Notes under the pieces: model-generated
Databases searched by the model: none
Told to the model about the DNA's origin: nothing
Seen by the model: only the letters and a program-made list of their open reading frames with translations
Source of the DNA: Mangrovibacterium marinum
GTDB lineage: Bacteria > Bacteroidota > Bacteroidia > Bacteroidales > Prolixibacteraceae
Assembly (NCBI RefSeq): GCF_003046625.1
Contig: NZ_QAAD01000005.1
Coordinates: 186,001-250,000, forward strand
DNA length: 64,000 bases
Direction of reading: 5' to 3'
Translations under genes and position numbers: made by a program
Shown here: piece after piece, positions 46,300-53,900 of the stretch
Layout: each line of letters begins with the position of its first letter
How positions within the stretch are numbered: the stretch's first letter is position 1

Positions 46300-46642
46300 A
46301 AAGATTTTTGAATTGATTGAATTGTCCGACAAAAATCATCAGAACTTCAAGGCTCATCAATCGCCAATACTTGGTATTTACACCTAACGCAGGAAATTCC
46401 CAACCCGAAAAACAAAGGCGCATATCACCAAATATTGGTATTCTTGCTTTATTTTCCGAAGATCATACCAGGAGGAAACGCCCCGTGCTTATTAAAGTTT
46501 TGTGGACAAATGATCAGTAATATATGTTTTAGAAATAGTCTGCATACCATTAAAAATTACCATTTTTTTTGAACCTTTGAATGGTACATTCAGTATTTAA
46601 CTGTTAGACACAAACACACTAACTTTTTAAAAATGACAGACT
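46300..46642. other. Divergent intergenic region with two AATAC-N3-GTATT palindromes
   Basis: 343 bases between the TonB receptor and peroxiredoxin genes. Two near-copies of a 13-bp palindrome lie at 46366-46378 (AATACTTGGTATT) and 46430-46442 (AAATATTGGTATT), each after CC, 64 bp apart. Further on, TACCATT and AATGGTA form an inverted repeat before the peroxiredoxin start. These look like operators; no Fur-like site is evident. Confidence 0.5.
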
Positions 46643-47287
46643 ATGGAAGAACAAATTAATCAAATGCCACGCATAGGCGATATGGCACCCGATTTTAAGG
46701 CAAACACCACTTACGGCCCCATCCAGTTTTCGGAGTACAACAAAGGCAGCTGGGTGATTCTCTTTTCTCATCCGGCCGATTTTACGCCCGTTTGCACGAC
46801 CGAGATGAGTGGTTTTGCTGTCAGAAGTGACGAATTTAAGGCATTAAATACCAAACTCATGGGCCTGAGTATCGACAGTATTCATGCTCATGTTGCCTGG
46901 GTTAATAATGTTAAAAAGAATTCAGGAATACTTTTCAATTTTCCGATTATTGCCGATATCGACATGAAGGTGTCCAAGCTCTACGGAATGCTGCAACCCA
47001 ATGAAAGTGAAACGGCCGCTGTTCGGGCTGTATTTATTATCGATCCAACCGGGAAAGTACGCCTGGTAATGTATTACCCCTTGAACGTAGGGCGCAATAT
47101 GGACGAAATTGTTCGCGCACTGAAAGCGCTGCAAACGTCGGACAAACACAATGTAGCTCTCCCGTTGAACTGGGTGCCGGGCGAAAAAGTTATTGTGCCG
47201 CCACCCAAAACGGTCGATGCGATGATTGAGCGTGAAAAGTCGGACTACGAAATGATGGATTTTTACCTGGCCAAAAAAGATTTGTAA
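46643..47287 (+). CDS. 1-Cys peroxiredoxin (Prx6 type)
   Basis: 214 residues. The peroxidatic cysteine is C51 in SHPADFTPVCTTEM; a resolving cysteine is absent, so it is a 1-Cys enzyme. The C-terminal region (ALKALQTSDKHNVALPLNWVPGEKVIVPPP) is the extended dimerisation domain of Prx6. It reduces peroxides in the cytoplasm with electrons from thiols. Divergent from the siderophore receptor; a joint response to iron and oxidative stress is plausible. A terminator follows. Confidence 0.95.
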   Translation: MEEQINQMPRIGDMAPDFKANTTYGPIQFSEYNKGSWVILFSHPADFTPVCTTEMSGFAVRSDEFKALNTKLMGLSIDSIHAHVAWVNNVKKNSGILFNFPIIADIDMKVSKLYGMLQPNESETAAVRAVFIIDPTGKVRLVMYYPLNVGRNMDEIVRALKALQTSDKHNVALPLNWVPGEKVIVPPPKTVDAMIEREKSDYEMMDFYLAKKDL

Positions 47288-47308
47288 CAACTATTTCTTA
47301 ACGATTCT

Positions 47309-47340
47309 AAAGGGGATAACTTTCTGTTGTCTCCTTTTCT
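47309..47340 (+). terminator. Terminator after the peroxiredoxin gene
   Basis: AAAGGGGATAAC (47309-47320) pairs with GTTGTCTCCTTT (47326-47337) through 12 pairs, two of them G-U, with a 5-base loop. T-rich sequence follows. Confidence 0.7.
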
Positions 47341-47385
47341 TATATTGATCAAAACAAACTATCTTCGGTTTTGTAATATTGATCT

Positions 47386-48207
47386 ATGAGAACAAATCAG
47401 CAACGCTACTATCCGACGTTTTTGGGGGCCGCCCACTTGGTCATATTATATATTTTTATACAAACAGTGGTCGATTTTCCGCTGGCCATCTGGGATTATT
47501 ACCACGGAACCGATTTTCTGTATAATCCGGCCAAGAAGCTTGCATTAGGACTTGGTTCAATTATTTTCATCCTTTATTTCGGCTACCGAAAAGCAAAAAC
47601 TTCGGTTCGCAATTTATTTCCGATGAAGTGGTTTAACCCGCTTATCATCGTCCCAATCATTCTTTTTCTGCTGAGCGCTCATGTTTTTCTGAATGAAATC
47701 AACCTGTGGGTTGAAAAAGTCCTCCCTGCCCCGCCATGGTTCTGGGAACTGTTTGACAAGATTTTCAATAACGATTTTGGGATATGGGGAGCCGTATTGA
47801 AGGTGGTTGTCATTGCACCAATCATCGAAGAACTTATCTTTCGGGGCATCATCATGCATGGCCTCATGCGCAACTACCCGCAGCTGATTGCGATCTTTTT
47901 TTCGGGTCTTCTTTTTGCTTTATTTCACCTTAACCCCTGGCAGTTTCCGGCAACTTTTCTGCTGGGATGTTTGCTGGGCTGGATCATGATTATTACGCGA
48001 AATATCTTCGCCTGCATTCTGGGGCATGCCATCAACAACCTGCTGGTTTTGCTTAGCATTGAATATTACCGCGAACTGTCGGAGTTTTCGTTTTTTCTGC
48101 TCGAGCGCGATCAACAACTGCATATCAGTTACCTGCTGGCTGGTTTTAGTCTGGTGCTGATCGGAATTTTTGCCGTATTCGCGCACAACGAAAAGCTAAG
48201 AAATTAA
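47386..48207 (+). CDS. CPBP-family intramembrane glutamic protease
   Basis: 273 residues with about eight membrane helices. The Abi/CPBP motifs are E148-E149 in IIEELIFRG with R153, then FHLNPWQF and GHAINNLLV with the essential histidines. In bacteria such proteins cleave membrane substrates, or in some cases act in self-protection from bacteriocins. The substrate is unknown. The stop overlaps the start of the next gene by one base (TAATG), a translationally coupled pair. Confidence 0.92.
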   Translation: MRTNQQRYYPTFLGAAHLVILYIFIQTVVDFPLAIWDYYHGTDFLYNPAKKLALGLGSIIFILYFGYRKAKTSVRNLFPMKWFNPLIIVPIILFLLSAHVFLNEINLWVEKVLPAPPWFWELFDKIFNNDFGIWGAVLKVVVIAPIIEELIFRGIIMHGLMRNYPQLIAIFFSGLLFALFHLNPWQFPATFLLGCLLGWIMIITRNIFACILGHAINNLLVLLSIEYYRELSEFSFFLLERDQQLHISYLLAGFSLVLIGIFAVFAHNEKLRN

Positions 48208-48683
48208 TGGACTATCTACTTATTATTACGGGTGCGATACTGATATTGGCGGGAATTGCCGGATCGGTTCTCCCGGTGCTTCCCGGGCCGCCATTAAGCT
48301 ACCTGGGCTTGCTGTTGCTTCACCTCACATCGAGCTACCAGTTTAGCCTGAAATTCCTGTTAACCTGGGGCATTATATCGATTTTAATTGTGGTGTTGGA
48401 TCAAATTATTCCGGTGTGGGGTACGAAGAAATTCGGAGGCAGCAAGCCGGGTGTCTGGGGTAGCGTGATCGGTTTGTTGGCCGGGCTGATTTTTCTGGGG
48501 CCTTTGGGCATTATTGTAGGTCCATTTGTCGGTGCCTTCATTGGCGAACTTGCCGGAGGTAAGCGCAGCCGGCAAGCATTGCGGGCTGGTGTTGGCGCGT
48601 TAATGGGATTTTTGGCCGGAACAATTCTGAAACTCATCGCCTCGGGGATAATGTGCTGGTATTTCGTGGAAAAAATTTTTTGA
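48207..48683 (+). CDS. DUF456 family membrane protein
   Basis: 158 residues, highly hydrophobic and glycine-rich, with about five membrane helices. The start LLIITGAILILAGIAGSVLPVLPGPPLSYLG and the GTKKFGGSKPGVWGSVIGLLAG and GPFVGAFIGELAGG loops are the DUF456 pattern. Function unknown; glycine-zipper-like packing suggests an oligomeric membrane protein. It overlaps the CPBP gene by one base and ends 6 bases before the convergent CDF gene. Confidence 0.9.
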   Translation: MDYLLIITGAILILAGIAGSVLPVLPGPPLSYLGLLLLHLTSSYQFSLKFLLTWGIISILIVVLDQIIPVWGTKKFGGSKPGVWGSVIGLLAGLIFLGPLGIIVGPFVGAFIGELAGGKRSRQALRAGVGALMGFLAGTILKLIASGIMCWYFVEKIF

Positions 48684-48689
48684 TTCAGG

Positions 48690-49583
48690 CTAACATGTTT
48701 TGCCGCTACCTTCGTGCTTATATTCAAACTGAAGGGTAACATGATTGATGAAAAAAACGTCGCGTAAAATCTCATTCATTTGTCGGTCAATGTCGCGGGT
48801 TTGCGATAGTTGAAGGTCTGCATCCAGCTCAATATGTGCTTCAAAGTGAATGGAATGGTCCGTCAGCCTCCAGATATGAATATGATAAACCTGTTTCACC
48901 CCACGCACTGCTTCCAGGCTATTTTTCACTTCGTCCGGATCGATGGATGACGGAGCAAACTGCATCAATATTTCGGTTGACTCTTTCAGCAAATTAAAAG
49001 TATGAACCAATAAATAGATGCTGATCAGCAAGGTCACCAGCGGGTCGATCCAAGTCCAGCCCCAAGCCCAAATAAACACAGCCCCCACGATTACGGCCAG
49101 CGAAGTCAAAGCATCGCCCAGCAGGTGCAGGTAAGCCGCTTTTACATTCAAGTTATGGTGGTGATCGTCGTGCAGCAGGAAAACCGAAAAGCCATTGGCC
49201 AGGAACCCCAAAATACCAAGCCCCAGCATCCACTTAAAATCGACCACCTGCGGGTTGGCAAATCGATCTATGGCTTCAATCATCAGGTAGAAGGAAATAG
49301 CAATTAAAACCAGTGCATTGATAAAAGCAGCCAGTATTTCAGCTCGTTTATATCCGAATGAGTGTTTGGCTGTCTTTTCCCGTTGTCCGAGCCGGTCGGC
49401 AATATAGGCCAGCAATACAGCCACACCATCACTCAAATTATGGATGGCATCCGAAATTAAGGCCAAACTACCGCTGATAATCCCACCAATAACCTGGGCT
49501 ATCGTAATAACAATATTCAACAAGAAGGTCAGGCCTAACCGATTATGCCTGTGCTGATGATGATGTGCGTGATCGTGTTCCAT
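48690..49583 (-). CDS. Cation diffusion facilitator (zinc/metal exporter)
   Basis: 297 residues. A His-rich N-terminus (MEHDHAHHHQHRHN) precedes six membrane helices. The transport site is formed by D45, H48 and D52 (SDAIHNLSD) in TM2 and H153 and D157 (HLLGDAL) in TM5, the zinc-type arrangement with one His change from the classic HxxxD pair. A second His-rich loop (HDDHHHN) lies between TM4 and TM5. The C-terminal domain (GVKQVYHIHIWRLTDHSIHFEAHIEL) is the cytoplasmic metal sensor. It exports zinc or a similar divalent cation using the proton gradient. Confidence 0.95.
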   Translation of the reverse strand: MEHDHAHHHQHRHNRLGLTFLLNIVITIAQVIGGIISGSLALISDAIHNLSDGVAVLLAYIADRLGQREKTAKHSFGYKRAEILAAFINALVLIAISFYLMIEAIDRFANPQVVDFKWMLGLGILGFLANGFSVFLLHDDHHHNLNVKAAYLHLLGDALTSLAVIVGAVFIWAWGWTWIDPLVTLLISIYLLVHTFNLLKESTEILMQFAPSSIDPDEVKNSLEAVRGVKQVYHIHIWRLTDHSIHFEAHIELDADLQLSQTRDIDRQMNEILRDVFFINHVTLQFEYKHEGSGKTC

Positions 49584-49747
49584 GATCGGGAAACTAATTT
49601 ATCAATTTTGAACCGGAAAGTAGCTAAAACCTTTCAGCCTTCCGGCTTACCGAAAACAATTCAATTCAAATTTCAGAATTTATTTAAACCCGATATAAAT
49701 AACAGACAAGCAGAATGCATGTTTAGCGCGGTCATTCCCAAATAAAG

Positions 49748-49778
49748 TTTCGAGACTTCGGCTGAGCGATTATATTTG
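49748..49778 (+). promoter_or_regulatory. Promoter of the RNA methyltransferase gene
   Basis: TTTC (49748-49751) and TATATTTG (49771-49778) are separated by 19 bases, matching the -33/-7 consensus apart from TTTC for TTTG. A TTG inside the -7 box is not the start codon; the ATG at 49797 is. Confidence 0.7.
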
Positions 49779-49796
49779 CACAATAAGATTAATTCG

Positions 49797-50489
49797 ATGA
49801 AGATTAGCTTTATTTTAGTTGAACCGGCTGTTCCCGAAAATGTAGGTGCTGCCGCCCGGGCCATGAAAACCATGGGATTTTCGGATATGCGACTTGTAAA
49901 TCCATGCGATCATCTGAGCGATCCGGCGCGATGGCTGGCCCACGCCTCAAACGACATTCTGGAGGGTGCCAGCTTGTTCGGAACCTTTGAAGAGGCTGTG
50001 AACGATCTCGATTTCATCGTTGCCTCGTCCGCCAAGCAACGTCTGGTGAAAGAAGATTATTACTCAACCCGCGATTTGGTGCCGCTACTCAAAGCCAAAG
50101 GACAGGCCATTGAGCACATCGGGATCGTATTTGGGCGCGAAGACAGCGGTTTGCGTAACGAGGAGTTGCGCCGTTGCGACATGGTAACTACTGTCCCCCT
50201 TCAAACCAGCTACCCCAGCTTAAACCTGGCTCAGGCCGTCATGCTATATGCTTACGAGCTAAGCCTGTTGCACCAATCCGAGCCACAAACAACGCCTCGT
50301 GAAGTCAATGCAAATGGCTTTCGCGCCTTGAAAAGCAAAACGAGTAAAATATTACTGGCACTTAATTTCAAGGAAGAATCGGCTATTTATCCGCGCATAT
50401 TGGAACGCTTAAACTTACTGGGTGAAGGAGATATTCACCTGCTGCATTCGATCTGCAATAAATATTTTGAAAAAAAGGCCGAAGACTGA
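49797..50489 (+). CDS. SPOUT-class RNA 2'-O-methyltransferase (TrmJ/SpoU-like)
   Basis: 230 residues from ATG 49797. The N-terminal ILVEPAVPENVGAAARAMKTMGFSDMRLVNP is a standard SpoU motif; motif 2 is GIVFGREDSGLRNEEL and motif 3 is PSLNLAQAVMLYAYEL, which form the SAM-binding trefoil knot. The enzyme probably methylates a tRNA ribose, as TrmJ does at position 32, but rRNA is possible. Cytoplasmic, monocistronic; 53 bases upstream of the sigma factor gene. Confidence 0.93.
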   Translation: MKISFILVEPAVPENVGAAARAMKTMGFSDMRLVNPCDHLSDPARWLAHASNDILEGASLFGTFEEAVNDLDFIVASSAKQRLVKEDYYSTRDLVPLLKAKGQAIEHIGIVFGREDSGLRNEELRRCDMVTTVPLQTSYPSLNLAQAVMLYAYELSLLHQSEPQTTPREVNANGFRALKSKTSKILLALNFKEESAIYPRILERLNLLGEGDIHLLHSICNKYFEKKAED

Positions 50490-50542
50490 TGCAACATTTC
50501 TGAGTCAGCTGTCGTCTTTCAAACAGATTAAGCTGTTAAGCC

Positions 50543-51100
50543 TTGGAAACACAGTACAAAAACATTCATCAAAGCATTATCGACCAATGCAAAGCGGGAA
50601 ACCGCGAGGCACAGTTCGAGTTGTACAAATTGTACTATAAATCGATGTACAATACCAGCCTGCGGATTGTGGGTAATTGCGGCGATGCTGAAGATGTGAT
50701 GCAGGAATCGTTCTTAAGTGTTTTCAATAAATTGGACAGCTACGAAGGAAAAGTTAGTTTTGGCGCCTGGTTCAAAAAAATTGTCGTTAACCGTTCATTG
50801 GATTATCTGAAAAAGCGAAAGGTCGTTTTCGAAGAAATTGACGAGCGAGTCATGGATGAAGAAGCCAATCCGCAAATGGAAATCCGGCAGATTGACCTGA
50901 ACAAGCTGAAACAGGCAATAATGAAGCTACCCGAGGGCTATCGTGTTGTTTTGAGCCTTTACCTGCTCGAGGGCTACGACCACGATGAAATAGCGGAGAT
51001 TCTGCATGTCTCAAACGTCTCGTCGCGCACGCAGCTATCGAGAGCCAAACGGAAGCTTCGCGATCTGCTGGTCAAAGACGAGCTGTTTTCCTTCAACTAA
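50543..51100 (+). CDS. ECF-type RNA polymerase sigma factor, TTG start
   Basis: 185 residues starting with TTG at 50543, the only start in frame before region 2. Region 2 contains YNTSLRIVGNCGDAEDVMQESFLSVFNKL, and region 4 contains LPEGYRVVLSLYLLEGYDHDEIAEILHVSNVSSRTQLSRAKRKL, a sigma70 HTH. It would direct RNA polymerase to its own regulon. The next gene begins 9 bases later and looks like its anti-sigma factor. Confidence 0.95.
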   Translation: METQYKNIHQSIIDQCKAGNREAQFELYKLYYKSMYNTSLRIVGNCGDAEDVMQESFLSVFNKLDSYEGKVSFGAWFKKIVVNRSLDYLKKRKVVFEEIDERVMDEEANPQMEIRQIDLNKLKQAIMKLPEGYRVVLSLYLLEGYDHDEIAEILHVSNVSSRTQLSRAKRKLRDLLVKDELFSFN

Positions 51101-51109
51101 AACAGATGA

Positions 51110-51697
51110 ATGACAAACATGAAGGCGATGAAAGATTTTGACGATTTACTGGAAAAAACCATTCGCGAGAATAAGGCATTCTTTGATGAGGACGCCCCCG
51201 AAGGACATTTTGAACGATTTGCACAACGTTTGAACGCCCCAAGGATAGACCCGATTCGTAGACGGCGAAAAATTTTCCTGCAAGTAGCAGCTACGGTGGC
51301 TTTTGTACTGCTGCTGGGCAATCAGCTTCGGATGTACCTGCAACAGCCACAACCAGAAGCGGCCATTACACTGGGCAGTGTGGCGCCCGAATATGCAGAA
51401 GCTGAATTTTACTATACCTCAGCCATTGACCAGGGCATGCGGCATTGGGAAAAACTGAGCGAAGACGGCATCATCTCGACTGATGAACAGCGCATGATGC
51501 AGGAAGAAATAGCCGATTTTGAGGAAACCTACGCACGCCTGCAGGATGAGCTGGCGGCAAACCCCGAAGACGAGCGGGTGATTAATGCCATGCTGGAGCT
51601 ATATCAAACCAGGTTGGCCATTATCAACCTGATTATTGAAAAACTGGAAGAAGTAAAAAAACAAAAAACTTATAACCATGATGAAAGTGAAATTTAA
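51110..51697 (+). CDS. Probable anti-sigma factor, single-pass membrane protein
   Basis: 195 residues, with further in-frame ATGs at 51119 and 51128 as alternative starts. The cytoplasmic N-terminus (about 60 residues) resembles anti-sigma factors, with basic IRRRRK just before one membrane helix (about 66-80, VAATVAFVLLLGNQL). The periplasmic part is acidic and helical (EIADFEETYARLQDELAANPEDERVINAMLELYQT). No zinc site (HxxxCxxC) is seen. Position directly after the ECF gene and overlap by 20 bases with the next gene suggest a coupled operon. Function is inferred from context. Confidence 0.7.
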   Translation: MTNMKAMKDFDDLLEKTIRENKAFFDEDAPEGHFERFAQRLNAPRIDPIRRRRKIFLQVAATVAFVLLLGNQLRMYLQQPQPEAAITLGSVAPEYAEAEFYYTSAIDQGMRHWEKLSEDGIISTDEQRMMQEEIADFEETYARLQDELAANPEDERVINAMLELYQTRLAIINLIIEKLEEVKKQKTYNHDESEI

Positions 51698-52715
51698 AAT
51701 TCTACTGGCGCTGCTGGCCTTGCTGCCCTTTGGCCTACAAGCAGCGGAATACAGTAAAACAGTACACCAGGGCTACGCCAAGGCAATAATCACAGCTTTG
51801 AATGTGAGCAACAAATTTGGCACAATCGAGATTAACGACTTCGGCGGCGATTCGGTCACTGTTGACGTAATCATCACCGTTGAGACCAGCAACGAAGGGC
51901 GGGCTGAGCAACTCATGGATTTAATCGACATTAATATTTACCGTAGCGGCGGAACGTTGAACGCGAAAACGGAGATTAATCAAGATTTTAAATCGAAGCA
52001 AAATTTCTCGATCGACTACAAAATCAACATTCCTAAAGACCGGGCATTGACGGTCACCAACAAGTTTGGGAACGTGGCCGTCCAGGCACTTGAAGCTCCG
52101 GGAGCTTTCGAAATCGCCTACGGAAACTTAACAGCCGGCACGCTGAATGCGCCGGCCGAAGGGGTGCAGCTGGAGTTAAAATACGGAAAAGCTGACATCG
52201 AAGCGGTGAATGCAATGGTCGGAGAAATTAAGTACTCGAAAATATTCTTCGGGCAAGCCGGCAATATGCACATTGAGTCGGCCTACTCAGGCATTAATAT
52301 CGATGAACTGGAGTCGCTGAAGCTGGAGTCGAAATACGACGGCGTGAAATTGGGACGCGTTGGGCAGATTATAGCCGATTCCAAATACACCAACTACAAA
52401 CTCGATGAGCTGAATGGCTCACTGGCCATCGAAACGGCCTACGGGTCGGTAAGTATCGACAAGGTATCCCCTGGATTCACATCAATCGATATCAGTAATA
52501 CCTACGGAGGAGTATCGCTCGGCATGGAAGACCTTTCGTATACAATTGATGCCGAATGTGATTATTGCGACATCAAGTATCCTGACGATCAGTTCGAGGG
52601 CAACCGCAACAAAGAAAACACCAGTTTGAAGGTGCAAGGGAACATTGGCGCCTCCGACGGATCGCAAAAGGTCGTCATCCGAAGCCGTTACGGAGGCATC
52701 AAATTAAATAATTAG
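51678..52715 (+). CDS. Exported DUF4097-like beta-helical repeat protein
   Basis: 345 residues. A signal peptide ends LQAAEYS. The mature part consists of about twelve short repeats of the form (Y/F)-(G/S/D)-x-hydrophobic, spaced about 17-25 residues: SNKFGTIEI, TNKFGNVAV, IAYGNLTA, LKYGKADI, IKYSKIFF, SAYSGINI, SKYDGVKL, SKYTNYKL, TAYGSVSI, NTYGGVSL, CDYCDIKY and SRYGGIKL. This suggests a right-handed beta-helix or solenoid like DUF4097 proteins. It is the third gene of the sigma/anti-sigma unit and may be a structural or sensing partner. It acts in the periplasm or on the surface. Confidence 0.8.
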   Translation: MMKVKFKILLALLALLPFGLQAAEYSKTVHQGYAKAIITALNVSNKFGTIEINDFGGDSVTVDVIITVETSNEGRAEQLMDLIDINIYRSGGTLNAKTEINQDFKSKQNFSIDYKINIPKDRALTVTNKFGNVAVQALEAPGAFEIAYGNLTAGTLNAPAEGVQLELKYGKADIEAVNAMVGEIKYSKIFFGQAGNMHIESAYSGINIDELESLKLESKYDGVKLGRVGQIIADSKYTNYKLDELNGSLAIETAYGSVSIDKVSPGFTSIDISNTYGGVSLGMEDLSYTIDAECDYCDIKYPDDQFEGNRNKENTSLKVQGNIGASDGSQKVVIRSRYGGIKLNN

Positions 52716-52734
52716 CAATTTATTTTTACAACAT

Positions 52735-52766
52735 AAAAACCGCAGGAATCCACTTGCGGTTTTTTT
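52735..52766 (+). terminator. Terminator of the ECF sigma operon
   Basis: A perfect 10-bp stem (52735-52744 with 52755-52764), a 10-base loop and a T-run of seven (52760-52766). It lies 19 bases after the DUF4097-like gene. Confidence 0.92.
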
Positions 52767-52787
52767 ATACTTTAGTCATCGCCCGCT

Positions 52788-53900
52788 ATGACTAAAAAGC
52801 TACACATAGTAAGTTTCAACACCCCCTACCCGGCCGATTACGGCGGTGTTATTGACATTTATTACAAACTAAAGGCACTGCATTGCCAAAACGTTCAAAT
52901 TCATCTGCACTGCTTCGAATACGACCGACCGCAGGCTGGAGAGTTGACGCAATTTTGCGAGCAGGTTTTTTATTATCCCCGCCAGACAGGAATACCGACA
53001 CATTTTAGCCCGGTGCCTTATATTGTGAAAGGACGGCAGCACCCCCAACTTCTGAAAAACCTACTGGCGATGCCCGCTCCTGTTTTGTTTGAAGGGCTGC
53101 ATTGCTGTTCGCTGCTCGATCACCCCTTGCTGCGAGCCTTTCCCAAGTTAGTGCGGGCGCATAACATTGAACACAAATACTATTATAATTTGTATCATTC
53201 GTCGACCGACTGGCAACAGCGTTTGTACTATCTGCTCGAGAGTTTTAAGTTGAAAAGATTTGAAAAGCTGCTACGGTGGGCCGATCACATCCTGGCTATT
53301 TCGGCAAGCGAAGCCGACTATTTTGCGAAACATTACGGCAAAACCAGCTTCATCCCCGCTTTTCATTCCTTCAACACCATTAGCTGCCAGAGCGGCACAG
53401 GCGATTATTTGCTATTTCATGGCAATTTGAGTGTTTCCGAGAACCAGCAGGCCGTCAGCTATCTGATTGATCAGGTGTTTAGTCAACTTACCGAGCGCTT
53501 TGTCATTGCAGGCAAAAACCCACCGGCTTGGTTGCAAAAGAAAGTCCGCGATATTCCCCATATCACAATCATTGCCAATCCGGCGGCCGAAGAAATGAAT
53601 CAACTGATTACCGACGCGCATATCTGTTTGCTTCCTACTTTTCAGGCATCGGGCATGAAACTGAAACTGTTACATTCACTTTTCGGGGGACGGCATTGTC
53701 TGGTAAATTCAACGATGGTAGAAGGCAGCGGTTTGGAAAATCTTTGCCATATTGCAGACTCGCCCGAGCAAATGATCATACAAATCCGCCAACTGATGGA
53801 CAAGCCTTTCGACGAAGAAGAAATCATCCGGCGGAAAATGAAACTGGAAACATTTTATGCCAATGAGATTAATGCGCAAAAAATTATGGAGCTTTTGTAG
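52788..53900 (+). CDS. Glycosyltransferase, GT4/group 1 type
   Basis: 370 residues with no signal or membrane segment. It starts LHIVSFNTPYPADYGGVIDIYYKLKAL, a GT-B N-terminal domain, and has a C-terminal domain with FHGNLSVSENQQAVSYLID, FVIAGKNPPAWLQ and ITDAHICLLPTFQASGMKLKLLHSLFGGRHCLVN, the sugar-nucleotide-binding part of group 1 transferases. The acceptor is unknown; it probably builds a surface polysaccharide or glycan. Its end overlaps the next gene by 29 bases. Confidence 0.9.
   Translation: MTKKLHIVSFNTPYPADYGGVIDIYYKLKALHCQNVQIHLHCFEYDRPQAGELTQFCEQVFYYPRQTGIPTHFSPVPYIVKGRQHPQLLKNLLAMPAPVLFEGLHCCSLLDHPLLRAFPKLVRAHNIEHKYYYNLYHSSTDWQQRLYYLLESFKLKRFEKLLRWADHILAISASEADYFAKHYGKTSFIPAFHSFNTISCQSGTGDYLLFHGNLSVSENQQAVSYLIDQVFSQLTERFVIAGKNPPAWLQKKVRDIPHITIIANPAAEEMNQLITDAHICLLPTFQASGMKLKLLHSLFGGRHCLVNSTMVEGSGLENLCHIADSPEQMIIQIRQLMDKPFDEEEIIRRKMKLETFYANEINAQKIMELL

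Noticed and set aside
46300-46642. Fur box upstream of the TonB receptor
   Set aside because: No stretch fits the GATAATGATTATC-type palindrome well enough.
47374-47381. TAATATTG as a promoter for the CPBP gene
   Set aside because: Only 4 bases separate it from the ATG at 47386, and the box has a mismatch to TAnnTTTG.
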